From positions 1 through 64,000 of the forward strand of contig NZ_JACVZV010000015.1 in assembly GCF_014654725.1 (NCBI RefSeq): DNA of 64,000 bases, read 5' to 3'. Positions within the stretch are counted from its first letter, which is position 1; every line of letters begins with the position of its first letter. Positions 44,765-53,994 of this stretch are shown piece after piece. The DNA comes from Vulcanococcus sp. Clear-D1. Its GTDB lineage: Bacteria; Cyanobacteriota; Cyanobacteriia; PCC-6307; Cyanobiaceae. Both the position numbers and the translations under genes were made by a program. The notes beneath the pieces were generated by a model that searched no databases, was not told the origin of the DNA, and was given only the letters and a program-made list of their open reading frames with translations.

Positions 44765-46108
44765 ATGGGCAGCATTCGGGGTAAGCGGGTCCTGGTGCTG
44801 GTGGGTGTGGGTGCGCTCGGGGCGGTGGCCCTGCCGCCGCTGCTGGCGCCCAGCTCCGCCTCGTTGGTCACCGATAGCCCCAAGGAGGTGATCGATCAGA
44901 CCTGGCAGATCGTTTTCCGGGACTACCTGGATATCAACGGCAAGTACACGCCGGAGAAATGGCGCAACCTGCGGCGCCAGGTGCTTTCCAAAACCTATGG
45001 CAGCTCCAAGGAGAGCTACGAAGCCATCCGCGGCATGCTCGCCAGCCTGGATGATCCCTACACGCGGTTCATGGATCCGCGTGAGTTCAAGGAGATGCAG
45101 ATCGACACCTCCGGTGAACTCACCGGGGTGGGCATCCAGCTGAGCCTCGACAAGGAGACCAAAGAGCTGGTGGTGGTGAGTCCGATCGAGGGCTCGCCCG
45201 CCTCCAGGGCTGGTGTGATGCCCAAGGACGTGATCCTTTCGATCGACGGCAAGAGCACCAAGGGCATGTCGACGGAGGACGCGGTGAAGCTGATCCGCGG
45301 ACAGGCCGGCACCACCGTGAATCTGCAGCTGCGCCGCGACGGCAAGGTGGTGGATGCGCCACTGGTGCGAGCCCGCATCGAGCTGCACGCCGTTGACAGC
45401 CAGGTGAACACCAGTGCCGATGGCACCCGCATCGGCTACATCCGCCTCAAGCAGTTCAATGCCAATGCCGCCAAGGACATGGCGGATGCCCTCAAAAAGC
45501 TGGAGGGCGAGAACGTGCAGGGTTATGTGCTCGATCTGCGCAGCAATCCCGGCGGTTTGCTGATGGCCAGCATTGCCATTGCGCGCCAGTGGATGGATGA
45601 GGGGGTGATCGTGTCCACCAAGACCCGAGACGGCATTCAGGACACCAAACGAGCGAATGGCCGCGCCCTCACCCAGCGCCCGCTGGTGGTGCTGGTGAAT
45701 GAAGGTTCAGCCAGTGCCAGCGAAATTCTTTCCGGTGCCCTGCAGGACAACCACCGCGCTGTGGTGGTGGGTGAGAAGACCTTTGGCAAAGGCCTGGTTC
45801 AATCCGTGCGCGGGCTTTCGGATGGTTCCGGCATGACCGTGACCATCGCCAAATACCTCACCCCCAACGGCCGCGACATCCATAAGCACGGCATTGACCC
45901 GGATGTGCGCGCCAAGCTCTCGGCCCAGGAAGCCCAGAAGCTGCGGCTCGAAGATCTGGGTACCGCCAAGGACAGCCAGTATCGCGCCGCGGAGTCAACC
46001 CTGCTCAAGCAGGTGAAAGCCAGCAACGGTGTGACCAAGGCCAAGCTCTACAACCCGGCTAGTGCCAACGTGCCGGCAGCACTGAATGGGGCAGGCAGCA
46101 GCCGCTGA
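44765..46108 (+). CDS. C-terminal processing protease (S41, CtpA/Prc type)
   Basis: A 447-residue serine protease exported by an N-terminal hydrophobic helix (VLVLVGVGALGAVALPPLL). A PDZ domain (about 95-185, with GVGIQLSLDKETKELVVVSPIEGSPAS) precedes the catalytic Ser-Lys pair: Ser in NEGSASASEI near 317 and Lys in GEKTFGKGLVQ near 340. CtpA trims the D1 protein of photosystem II; paralogues exist, so this could be CtpA, B or C. I chose the ATG at 44765 because AGGAG is seven bases upstream; a TTG at 44732 is in frame. Confidence 0.9.
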   Translation: MGSIRGKRVLVLVGVGALGAVALPPLLAPSSASLVTDSPKEVIDQTWQIVFRDYLDINGKYTPEKWRNLRRQVLSKTYGSSKESYEAIRGMLASLDDPYTRFMDPREFKEMQIDTSGELTGVGIQLSLDKETKELVVVSPIEGSPASRAGVMPKDVILSIDGKSTKGMSTEDAVKLIRGQAGTTVNLQLRRDGKVVDAPLVRARIELHAVDSQVNTSADGTRIGYIRLKQFNANAAKDMADALKKLEGENVQGYVLDLRSNPGGLLMASIAIARQWMDEGVIVSTKTRDGIQDTKRANGRALTQRPLVVLVNEGSASASEILSGALQDNHRAVVVGEKTFGKGLVQSVRGLSDGSGMTVTIAKYLTPNGRDIHKHGIDPDVRAKLSAQEAQKLRLEDLGTAKDSQYRAAESTLLKQVKASNGVTKAKLYNPASANVPAALNGAGSSR

Positions 46109-46127
46109 GGCTTCGGCCTGCTGGCTC

Positions 46128-46319
46128 TCAGGCGGCGCCGCCGACCGGCTGCATCAGGCCACCACCGGGAGTGGAGTCGTCGTCGTCGTTGCCGGTATCG
46201 CCTTGCAGCAGGGCGAACACACCTAGGGCCACCAGTCCTACGAGCGAGGAGATGAGACTCAGGCCACCGCCGCCGAAGCTGGAACTCAGATCGATCACCT
46301 CGCCCAGACCAGCGCCCAT
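46128..46319 (-). CDS. Small conserved membrane protein, 63 aa
   Basis: A protein MGAGLGEVIDLSSSFGGGGLSL... with one hydrophobic helix at about 22-38, then an acidic loop GDTGNDDDDST and a Gly-rich end. It looks like a small picocyanobacterial protein of unknown role. A GTTACA/TGTAAC inverted repeat lies just before its start. The Ctp gene converges on it. Confidence 0.65.
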   Translation of the reverse strand: MGAGLGEVIDLSSSFGGGGLSLISSLVGLVALGVFALLQGDTGNDDDDSTPGGGLMQPVGGAA

Positions 46320-46326
46320 GAGAGCC

Positions 46327-46354
46327 CGTTACAGAAGTTCTCACAATTGTAACG
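46327..46354 (-). promoter_or_regulatory. Inverted repeat CGTTACA...TGTAACG
   Basis: Perfect seven-base arms at 46327-46333 and 46348-46354, 14 bases apart, ending eight bases before the 63-residue gene's start codon. GTTACA is also the core of the HLR1 box, so light-responsive control is a possibility. The geometry is inverted, not the direct repeat HLR1 needs. Confidence 0.35.
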
Positions 46355-46415
46355 GACTTTTGCGCGTCTGAGAGGGCCTCCACGATTCAGCGACAGCCCT
46401 CGATCTCGCCTGGAT

Positions 46416-49400
46416 TCACACCGCCAGCACAGCTTCGTTTTTCGCCTTGAGCTGCTCGGCGCGTTGCGCATCGGTGAGGCCATCGGCGCCGGGAATCTGT
46501 TCGGCCATTTGCTTGAGCCAGGTCATCAGCTCCTCCACCTGCTTCTCCATCGGCAGCACCCCCAGCCCCCGGGCCAGCACTTTGGAGGTGGTGCCGGAAC
46601 CGGCCTGGAACACCAACCGGCCGTGCAGGTGCTGTGGCAAGCCCTGGCGCAGCAGGCGGAAGGCGGGCTCCTCCATCGGTGTTTCCAGGGCGATGTTGGG
46701 CTTCTCGGGTTTGATACGTGAGAAGCCGCAGTGCTTGGCCAGCAGCTTCAGCTCCATCAGCTGCAGCAGTGAGATCACCGGTGCCGGGATGGCGCCATAG
46801 CGATCCACCCAGTCGGTGGCCAGTTGCAGCAGAGCTTCGGGGCTGCCGCAGTCAGCCGCGGCGCGGTAGGCCGCCATCTTCTCGTCGTTGTCGGCGATCC
46901 AGTCGCCGGGGATGAAGGCGGTGATCGGTAGATCGATCTGGGTGTCGTCGACGGCGGGGATGTCTTGCCCCTGAATTTCCGCCAGGGATTCCTGCAGCAT
47001 CTCCATGTAGAGGTCGAAGCCGATGGTTTCCATCTGGCCGCTCTGCTCCACCCCCAACAGGTTGCCCACGCCGCGGATCTCCATGTCGCGCATGGCGAGC
47101 TGATAACCGCTGCCCAGCTGGGCGAATTCCTGGATGGCCCGCAGCCGCTGCCGCGCCGCCTCACTCAACGAGGCATCACCCGGATAGAACAACCAGGCAT
47201 GGGCCTGGATGCCGCTGCGGCCCACTCGGCCCCGCAGCTGATACAGCTGAGCCAGGCCGAACTTGTGGGCGTCTTCGATCAGGATCGTGTTGACGCGCGG
47301 GATGTCGAGGCCGCTCTCCACGATCGTGGTGCAGAGCATCAGGTCGGCTTCGCCGGCGTTGAACGCCACCATGGCGCTCTCCAGCTCGCCTTCGGCCATC
47401 TGGCCGTGGGCCACCAGGAGACGTAGGCCCGGGACCATCAACCGCAACCCCTCAGCCACGTCTTCGATGCCCTCCACCCGCGGCACCACGTAGAAGATCT
47501 GGCCGCCGCGATCGAGCTCCTGGCGGATGGCGCTGCGCACCGCCTCCTCATCCAGGGCGGCGAGGTGGGTTTTGATCGGGCGGCGCAGGGGCGGCGGCGT
47601 AGTGATCAGGCTCATCTCCCGCACGCCGGAGAGGCTCATGTAGAGGGTGCGCGGGATCGGGGTTGCCGAGAGGGTCAACACGTCGACGTCTTTGCGCAGG
47701 GCCTTGATCTTTTCCTTCTGGTTCACGCCGAAGCGCTGCTCCTCATCCACCACCAGCAGCCCCAGCTGCTTGAAGGCGGTGCCCTTGCCCAGCAGTTGGT
47801 GGGTGCCCACCACCACATCCACCGTGCCTTCCCCCAGGCCCTCCTGGATCGCCTTGCGTTCGCCGGCGGTGCGGAAGCGGTTGAGCAGGCTCACCTTGAT
47901 CGGATAGGGCGCAAAGCGTTCGGAGAGTGAACGCCAGTGCTGCTGCGCCAGCACGGTGGTGGGGGCGAGCATCGCCACCTGCTTTCCAGCGGTGACGGCC
48001 TTGAAGATGGCGCGGATCGCCACTTCGGTTTTGCCGAAGCCCACATCGCCGCACACCAGCCGGTCCATAGGCTGGGGCTTTTCCATGTCGCGCTTCACAT
48101 CGGCGATCGCCTTGAGCTGATCGGGGGTGGGTTCGTAGGGGAACGACTCCTCCAGTTCGCTTTGCCAGGGGCCATCGGCGGGGAAGCAAAAACCCGCGGC
48201 CTGGTGGCGTTCGGCGTAGAGCTTCACCAGATCCAGCGCCACCTTGCGAACGGCCTTGCGGGCCCGCTCCTTGACCTTGCTCCAGGCCGTGCCGCCCATC
48301 CGGTTGAGATCCGGCGGTTGCTCGGTGGTGGCCCGGTAGCGGCCGAGGCTGCCGAGTTGGTCGGCCGCCACCCGCAGCAGGCCATCGGCGTACTGCACCA
48401 CCAGGTAGTCGCGCGATTCGCCGCTGATCGCCAGCTTCTCGAGCTTGAGGAACTTGCCGATGCCGTGGTTGCGGTGCACCACGAAATCACCGGGGCGCAT
48501 CTTGTTGGGATCCACCGTGCGGCTCGCGGCCTTACGGCGCCGGCGCACATAGCCCGTGGCGGTGAGCGACTGCTGCCCGAAGAATTCGCGGTCGGTGATC
48601 AGCGCCAGCTTCCAGGCCGGCAGCTGCAAACCCTCCAGTTCGGCGGTGCCCTTGGTTTTGAGGGCCACCGGCGTGTTCTGCTCGATCAGCCGCTCGATCG
48701 AGGCGACATCGCCGGGGTTGGGCACGAAGCGGCTGATGCAGTCGTGCTCTTCGAGCAGCGCCACGGCCCGGGTGGGCTGAGCTGAAAGCAGCCACACCTT
48801 GGCCTTGTCGCGCTGGAAGCCCTTGATCAGCTCAGCGAGCTTCCCGAACTGATTGGGGTAGGCCGGCACGGGCCGGCTGGCCAGATCGAAGCTGTTGGCA
48901 TGGCTATCGCTTTCATGCAGCTCCGCCAGATCGAAGCCGGCGAAGGCCTCGGTGGTGGCCAGCGCCTGCTCGGGTGCCCGATGCAGCACCGCCGGTAGCT
49001 CCGCGCCCAGCTCGGCGCTGACTTCGCTGTGGTGGTCGCTGGCGTGATCGAACCACTGCTGGCCGTGGGCCAGGCAATGGCGCCGTTCATCCACGGCGAT
49101 CAGGGTGTTGGCGGGGAGATAGCTGAGGAGCGAGGCCGGCTCATTCCAGGCCAGGCCCATCAGCCGCCGCATCCCCTCCGGTGTGCCCCCCTCCAGCAGT
49201 TGCTCGAGTGCCTCCGGGCTGAGCAGCTGATCGAGCCCATCGGGCATCGCCTCACGCAGCGCTGCCGCGATTAGCGGGCCGTAGCCACTGGGAGTCAGGC
49301 GCACCACCTCGATGGGATCGAGGGAGCGCTGGCTGGCGGGATCGAATTCCCGCAGTTTCTCCAGGTCTTCGCCGAAAAACTCCAAGCGCACCGGCAGCTC

Positions 49401-49997
49401 GGCGCTCACCGGGAACACATCGACGATGTCGCCGCGGCGGCTCCAGCTGCCCTCTTGCTCGATCGCGGTGACGCGCTCATAGCCCAGGCGCGTGAGTGTT
49501 TCGCCCAGCTCCTCGAGATCCACCGTGTCGCCCTTGCGCAGGCTCAGGCACTGGGCTTTCAGGGCTGCCGGTGGCGGGAGGTGCGGCTGCAGGGCCCGTT
49601 CGGTGGCCACGATGGCCAACCGCTGACCGCCGGCCTTGCTGCTATCGCCATCACCCGGCAGATCCAGCAGTTCGCTGAGCACCTGCAGCTGCCCCCAGGT
49701 GATCTCGCTGGTGGGATCGAAGGGCTCATAGGGGCTGCCCTCGCTGGTTGGATACAGCTGAGCGCTGCTCCAGCCCATTAGCTCGAGTAGCGCCGCCCAG
49801 CGGCCCGCTTCTTCCAAGGTGGGCACCAGCACTAGCAACGGTGCATCGGCCGCGGCCGCCAGGGCGCTGCTCACCAGAGCCCTGGCCCCACGACCGGCAC
49901 CGCTCATCCGCAGCCGCTCGTCCCGCTGGCTGCGCTGCAGCACTTCCCCGGTGAGTGGAGCCTGCTGCAGCTGGCGCACCAGGGCGGTGAGGGGCAT
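46416..49997 (-). CDS. mfd: Transcription-repair coupling factor
   Basis: A 1193-residue ATP-dependent translocase that removes stalled RNA polymerase and recruits UvrA. Order: UvrB-like N-terminal module (about 10-350), RNA polymerase-interacting domain near 500 (KMRPGDFVVHRNHGIGKFLKL), and the RecG-like motor with Walker A CGDVGFGKTEVA near 650, Walker B VVDEEQRFG near 750, and a C-terminal TRCF domain. The start MPLTALVRQLQQAPLTG at 49997 is preferred over 50015. Divergent from the HExxH protein gene. Confidence 0.95.
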   Translation of the reverse strand: MPLTALVRQLQQAPLTGEVLQRSQRDERLRMSGAGRGARALVSSALAAAADAPLLVLVPTLEEAGRWAALLELMGWSSAQLYPTSEGSPYEPFDPTSEITWGQLQVLSELLDLPGDGDSSKAGGQRLAIVATERALQPHLPPPAALKAQCLSLRKGDTVDLEELGETLTRLGYERVTAIEQEGSWSRRGDIVDVFPVSAELPVRLEFFGEDLEKLREFDPASQRSLDPIEVVRLTPSGYGPLIAAALREAMPDGLDQLLSPEALEQLLEGGTPEGMRRLMGLAWNEPASLLSYLPANTLIAVDERRHCLAHGQQWFDHASDHHSEVSAELGAELPAVLHRAPEQALATTEAFAGFDLAELHESDSHANSFDLASRPVPAYPNQFGKLAELIKGFQRDKAKVWLLSAQPTRAVALLEEHDCISRFVPNPGDVASIERLIEQNTPVALKTKGTAELEGLQLPAWKLALITDREFFGQQSLTATGYVRRRRKAASRTVDPNKMRPGDFVVHRNHGIGKFLKLEKLAISGESRDYLVVQYADGLLRVAADQLGSLGRYRATTEQPPDLNRMGGTAWSKVKERARKAVRKVALDLVKLYAERHQAAGFCFPADGPWQSELEESFPYEPTPDQLKAIADVKRDMEKPQPMDRLVCGDVGFGKTEVAIRAIFKAVTAGKQVAMLAPTTVLAQQHWRSLSERFAPYPIKVSLLNRFRTAGERKAIQEGLGEGTVDVVVGTHQLLGKGTAFKQLGLLVVDEEQRFGVNQKEKIKALRKDVDVLTLSATPIPRTLYMSLSGVREMSLITTPPPLRRPIKTHLAALDEEAVRSAIRQELDRGGQIFYVVPRVEGIEDVAEGLRLMVPGLRLLVAHGQMAEGELESAMVAFNAGEADLMLCTTIVESGLDIPRVNTILIEDAHKFGLAQLYQLRGRVGRSGIQAHAWLFYPGDASLSEAARQRLRAIQEFAQLGSGYQLAMRDMEIRGVGNLLGVEQSGQMETIGFDLYMEMLQESLAEIQGQDIPAVDDTQIDLPITAFIPGDWIADNDEKMAAYRAAADCGSPEALLQLATDWVDRYGAIPAPVISLLQLMELKLLAKHCGFSRIKPEKPNIALETPMEEPAFRLLRQGLPQHLHGRLVFQAGSGTTSKVLARGLGVLPMEKQVEELMTWLKQMAEQIPGADGLTDAQRAEQLKAKNEAVLAV

Positions 49998-50041
49998 GGA
50001 GCTCAATCGGCACACCGGCCCATCCTCGCAAGAATGGGTGG

Positions 50042-50830
50042 ATGGCTAGCGCTCCTCCTCGCTGCGGTTGCCTGAGCAGGGTTGCCCCCCTTGCGCTGTT
50101 GTTGGTGGCTGGTTTGGCCCTGAGCCGTCTGGCGGAGCGCGGTGATGCTCTGCACGGAGCAGCGGCACCAGCCGCCGAGGGCGTCTTGGCGAAGGGCCCG
50201 AACCCCCAGGCTCTGGCATCAAGTCGCGATTTTGTGCTCACCCCTGAGCGCGAGTCGGGTCTCTTCGCTCAGCTGGGGTCTGCTGATCGGGCCTGGGTGC
50301 CTCGGGCAGAGCCGATCCCCGGCGGTGGCACGCGCTACGTCTATCAAAAACGCCCGGATGATCAGCCGCTGACGCTGGATCAGATCAAGGCCCTGATGCG
50401 TCATCCCCCGCGCTTCGATCTGGAGCGATCCGTGATCCGCCAGTTGCTCACGCAGATGCGGCAATCGGGTGTGACGTTGCTGCTCGGCCCACCGCGCAAG
50501 CAGGGCGCGGCCGGTGAATGGGAACCGGCTCGTGGCGTGTTGCGGATTCGGCCCGACATTCCTTCGAAAGGCAGCCGTGAATTCGCTCGGGTGCTGAACC
50601 ATGAAGCCATTCATGTTGCCCAGAGCTGTCGTAACGGGGGCCTGAGCGCCTATCCAAAGTTGCTCGGCTTATCGCGGCAAGTGCAGGGTTCAGCGCGGCG
50701 TCATCTCCAAGAACCCCTCTACCGCAACAGCAGTGCTCTGGAGCGTGCCTTAGAGGAAGAGGCCTACGCGAACCAGGACAACCTCCAGATCGGTATTCGG
50801 CTGATCACGGCGCATTGCCGGTTGGGGTAG
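50042..50830 (+). CDS. Putative membrane-associated zinc protease (HExxH)
   Basis: A 262-residue protein with an N-terminal signal or anchor (about 13-30) followed by a soluble domain. NHEAIHVAQSC at about 185-195 is an HExxH zinc motif, and a Glu pair in ERALEEEAYANQ about 45 residues later could be the third ligand. The family is common in cyanobacteria but unnamed to me; proteolysis is an inference. It converges on the next gene, overlapping it by 26 bases. Confidence 0.65.
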   Translation: MASAPPRCGCLSRVAPLALLLVAGLALSRLAERGDALHGAAAPAAEGVLAKGPNPQALASSRDFVLTPERESGLFAQLGSADRAWVPRAEPIPGGGTRYVYQKRPDDQPLTLDQIKALMRHPPRFDLERSVIRQLLTQMRQSGVTLLLGPPRKQGAAGEWEPARGVLRIRPDIPSKGSREFARVLNHEAIHVAQSCRNGGLSAYPKLLGLSRQVQGSARRHLQEPLYRNSSALERALEEEAYANQDNLQIGIRLITAHCRLG

Positions 50831-51188
50831 TGCATCGCTCCAGCACGCAGCAGCCACTCTCCAGGCGCAACCAGCCCTCCAGTGCACCATCGAGCAGCCG
50901 AACAATCACTGGGGCCTTGGCTTCGCGGGGCAAGGCACCGGCGTAGTGGCCATGGGCAATGCCGCGGGCCCAGCCTCGTCCACCGGAAACGGCGGCGCTG
51001 CGCGGCGTTAGCCACACCAGGCGATGGGGGGCTAGTTCGACAGCGGCTTGCGCGGCCTCTCCGGCGGCGGGTCTGTGGGGTAGACGCCAGGCGCGGCAAT
51101 GGTCGCCGTCCTCGAGCAGCAGGTCGTAGTGGCAGCCGCTGGGATCGTCTGGGGCGCCGGTGTGCTCCAGCAGGGCGTAGCGGGGCAT
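50805..51188 (-). CDS. Conserved hypothetical protein, 127 aa
   Basis: A soluble protein, MPRYALLEHTGAPDDPSGCHYDLLLEDGDHCRAW..., with Arg-Leu-Pro and HYDLLLE stretches and a C-terminal strand region WLRLESGCCVLERC. I recognise it only as a cyanobacterial protein of unknown function. The long frame upstream is not protein-like, so the start at 51188 is used. It follows the 265-residue gene by eight bases. Confidence 0.6.
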   Translation of the reverse strand: MPRYALLEHTGAPDDPSGCHYDLLLEDGDHCRAWRLPHRPAAGEAAQAAVELAPHRLVWLTPRSAAVSGGRGWARGIAHGHYAGALPREAKAPVIVRLLDGALEGWLRLESGCCVLERCTTPTGNAP

Positions 51189-51196
51189 GGGCTGGC

Positions 51197-51994
51197 TCAG
51201 GCCTCCACCGGGCTCATCAGCGACTCCTCCAGCAGCATGTTGAACTGCAGCAGCTGCTCGTCGCTCAGCTGCTGACGGCTGCTCAGCTGGAACTGCTGCT
51301 CCAGGAGCTGCCGGCCGCGGGCTGCATCCCATTGCAGGCTGCGCAGCAGTTGGTCGCATTGCTCGAGTAAGTCTTTGCGGCGTAGGGGCACCGGCGCGCT
51401 GTTGGGATCACATCCACTGCTCAGGTTGCGCAGGCAACGCAGATAGCTCACCAGATCGGCGTAGGCCGTGAGCCGATTGCGGCTGGGATGGCCGAAGGCC
51501 CGCTGCAGGTACTGCCCCTCCTGGTTGCGATCCCAGCCGATGCGCTGCAGCTGCACATCGAGCTCAGCTAGCTCATCGCTCCAGTCATCGGGATCGGCCG
51601 GTGGTTCCACACCCGCTGCTGGCGGCAGGGGTTCAGTTGGGGGTTGTGGTTCGGCGGGGCTGAACAGGCTGGGCTGGGGAGGCTCTTGCGTCTCCGGACT
51701 GTTGTCTTCAGCCACCGGGGTAGGCGCCGGCAAGGCTGCTGGCCGAATCACCGGATGGCGAACCGCCGCATTCGCTGCTGGGGCTGCAGCAGGCTCTGGG
51801 GTCCCAGCCGGTGCTGCTGCTGCCAGTCGCTGCTGCAATCGGGCGATCGCCCGCTCTTCTGCGTCCTCGGCACCGGCCGCTTCACCGAGGGCACTGCCTA
51901 CGCAGCTGTTGCCCTGCCACGCGCTCACCTGCACCACCCGCTGGCCGGGCTCCGCATGCACGAGCCGCACCTTGAGCACCGGTGGGATCTGCAT
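51197..51994 (-). CDS. Conserved protein with low-complexity linker
   Basis: A 265-residue protein: a small N-terminal domain of about 55 residues (PPVLKVRLVHAEPGQRVVQVSA), a Pro/Ala-rich linker at about 60-135, and a helical C-terminal domain with IGWDRNQEGQYLQRAFGHPSRNRLTAYADLVSYL. It belongs to cyanobacterial proteins of unknown role. It lies upstream of the 127-residue gene and divergent from terC. Confidence 0.6.
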   Translation of the reverse strand: MQIPPVLKVRLVHAEPGQRVVQVSAWQGNSCVGSALGEAAGAEDAEERAIARLQQRLAAAAPAGTPEPAAAPAANAAVRHPVIRPAALPAPTPVAEDNSPETQEPPQPSLFSPAEPQPPTEPLPPAAGVEPPADPDDWSDELAELDVQLQRIGWDRNQEGQYLQRAFGHPSRNRLTAYADLVSYLRCLRNLSSGCDPNSAPVPLRRKDLLEQCDQLLRSLQWDAARGRQLLEQQFQLSSRQQLSDEQLLQFNMLLEESLMSPVEA

Positions 51995-52056
51995 CAGCGG
52001 GGCGGGGCGTTGATCGTTTCTAGACTGCCCGCTTCAGGAATCCTCTGCACGGCGCG

Positions 52057-52803
52057 ATGGAAGCGGAGTCGATTCCTTCCCTTACACCCCTGATTCAGGC
52101 TGCGGATCAGTGGGGTGAACTGCTCCTGCTGCTGCCGTTGCTGGTGGCCCTGGAGGCGGTGCTTTCGGCCGACAACGCCATCGCCCTCGCTGCGATCTCC
52201 CGGCAGCTTCGCGATCCCCGTCAGCAGGGGCAGGCCCTGAACTTCGGCCTTGGGCTGGCGCTGGTGTTTCGGCTGTTGCTGATCGCCGTGGCGCGCTGGG
52301 TGCTGGATTTCTGGCCGCTGCAGCTGTTGGCTTCGGCTTATTTGCTCTGGCTCTGCATCAGCAACCTGCTTCCCTCCGGTGATCCGGCTGCCGAAGCGGA
52401 GGCAGACCAAGCTCTAGAACCGGGTTCTGCCCATCACGACCGCAGCCTGCTGGCGGTGGTGGGCACCCTGGCCCTCACGGATCTCGCCTTTTCCCTCGAC
52501 AGCGTGGCCGCTGCGGTGGCGGTGAGCGACAACCTGCTGCTGGTCATGGCCGGCGGTGTCATCGGCGTGGTGGCGCTGCGGCTCACCTCCGCCCTGTTCA
52601 TCCGTTGGCTGAGCGTGTTTCGTCACCTCGAAACGGCGGGCTATCTGGCGGTGGGTTTGGTGGGGGTGCGTCTCCTGATTCGCCTGGCGGCGCCGAACCT
52701 GGTGCCCCCGGAATGGGTCCTTTTGGCGCTGGTAGGGATGCTCTTTGTTTGGGGGTTCTCCAGTCGCTTCCCCAGTCCTGACACCAGCGAACTCACACCC
52801 TGA
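52057..52803 (+). CDS. TerC family membrane protein
   Basis: A 248-residue membrane protein with about seven helices. EAVLSADNAIALAAISRQL near 31, then LTDLAFSLDSVAAAVAVSDN near 138, are the two Asp-containing signature helices of the TerC/YkoY family, often linked to manganese or other metal export. The metal and role in cyanobacteria are not settled. The next gene starts five bases after its stop. Confidence 0.88.
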   Translation: MEAESIPSLTPLIQAADQWGELLLLLPLLVALEAVLSADNAIALAAISRQLRDPRQQGQALNFGLGLALVFRLLLIAVARWVLDFWPLQLLASAYLLWLCISNLLPSGDPAAEAEADQALEPGSAHHDRSLLAVVGTLALTDLAFSLDSVAAAVAVSDNLLLVMAGGVIGVVALRLTSALFIRWLSVFRHLETAGYLAVGLVGVRLLIRLAAPNLVPPEWVLLALVGMLFVWGFSSRFPSPDTSELTP

Positions 52804-52808
52804 ACGGC

Positions 52809-53159
52809 ATGCACGTGGAACTGCGTCAGGCCGGCAGCAACCGTTTGCTCGAACGCCTTGATCTCGACGAGATCCCCCAGCCTGGTCGCTGGTTGGTGGT
52901 CGACGACCGCAGTTTTTTGGTGTTGCAGCGTCATCACCGCTATCAGCTGCGCAGTGGTCGCTATGAGCTCAGCTCCATCGCTCTGCAGGTGAAAGCGCAG
53001 AAACAGCCCGCCGATGCCCGCTGGTGGCAGGGGCGCTGGGTGATCGGCGATCCGAGTTGCCGCTACAACGCCCATAGCCCGCTGCTGCGCTGCGCTGTGC
53101 TGCCGGATGGGCCCTGTGATCGCTGCGCGCATCACTCCACTGCCTCAGTGGAACCTTGA
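52809..53159 (+). CDS. DUF6464-like protein
   Basis: A 116-residue protein with a beta-rich start (ELRQAGSNRLLERLDLDEIPQPGRWLVVDDRSF) and a conserved C-terminal segment CRYNAHSPLLRCAVLPDGPCDRCAHH, in which four Cys and His could bind metal. This end is the mark of a cyanobacterial family I believe is DUF6464. Translation appears coupled with the next gene through a TGATG overlap. Confidence 0.7.
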   Translation: MHVELRQAGSNRLLERLDLDEIPQPGRWLVVDDRSFLVLQRHHRYQLRSGRYELSSIALQVKAQKQPADARWWQGRWVIGDPSCRYNAHSPLLRCAVLPDGPCDRCAHHSTASVEP

Positions 53160-53854
53160 TGGCTGAGATGAACACTGCAACCGAATGCACCACGGCGCAC
53201 GTTGGCTGTTGCGTGGCCGGGCATGGTGTGGCGTCAGGCCGTGCTGCAGATAGCCCTTATCCCGCGGGCACCATCAGTCTTCAGGCTCCGCTGTTTGCAC
53301 GGCACGGCGTCGATCTCAGCCCGTATCAGCCGGCCACGCTCAACCTTGATTTCAGCCCCGGCGAATGGCGATTGCGTCAACCCGATCACCACGTGGAGCA
53401 ACTGCTCTGGAGCGATCGCCATCCCCCCGAGACCTTCTCGTTCTGGCGCTGCCGGCTGCAGCCCTTGGATGCGCGCATCACAGCGGTTGATGCTCTGATC
53501 TATTACCCCCACCCTGAAACGAAGCAGGCCCATCACCAGCCGGCTGGATTGGTGGAAGTGCTTGCCCCTCCGCTGGGATCGGTTTTGCCTGGTGAACGGT
53601 TCCAGCTGTGGGTGGATGCACGCTGCTGCCGCCTGATTCAGCCAGCTCGGCTGCGCTCACGGCTGTTGGAGTTCCTCAAGTTCCGGGTGTTGGCGGCCCA
53701 GGAGGCGTTCTTCTGGGATGACGCTGATGGCTTCCGCCGCTGGCTGCAGGCCCACTGGCCGGAAGCCTGTGATCTCAGTGATCAGGATCTGGCCCTCACC
53801 CTGGATCAGGCCCGCGCCCTCTACACAGAATTGCCGATGCCGCCTCGCCCGTAG
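53159..53854 (+). CDS. Conserved hypothetical protein, 231 aa
   Basis: A soluble protein, MAEMNTATECTTAHVG..., with a Cys-rich N-terminal lead (C-T-T-A-H-V-G-C-C), a beta-rich middle (HHVEQLLWSDRHPPETFSFWRCRL) and a helical end. No named family comes to mind. The ATG at 53159 shares a base with the stop of the preceding gene. Confidence 0.65.
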   Translation: MAEMNTATECTTAHVGCCVAGHGVASGRAADSPYPAGTISLQAPLFARHGVDLSPYQPATLNLDFSPGEWRLRQPDHHVEQLLWSDRHPPETFSFWRCRLQPLDARITAVDALIYYPHPETKQAHHQPAGLVEVLAPPLGSVLPGERFQLWVDARCCRLIQPARLRSRLLEFLKFRVLAAQEAFFWDDADGFRRWLQAHWPEACDLSDQDLALTLDQARALYTELPMPPRP

Positions 53855-53994
53855 GGTGAGGTTCCAAGCGCTGTTTCCCTATCTCCTCCTCCACCCACCC
53901 AGCTCCGGGACAGGAGCAGCGCACCGGACGCACGTCGCGGCAGCGCATCAGGCGCATCAGCCCGTCGGCAACCGGAAGCCCTTCTGGAGCTGCT

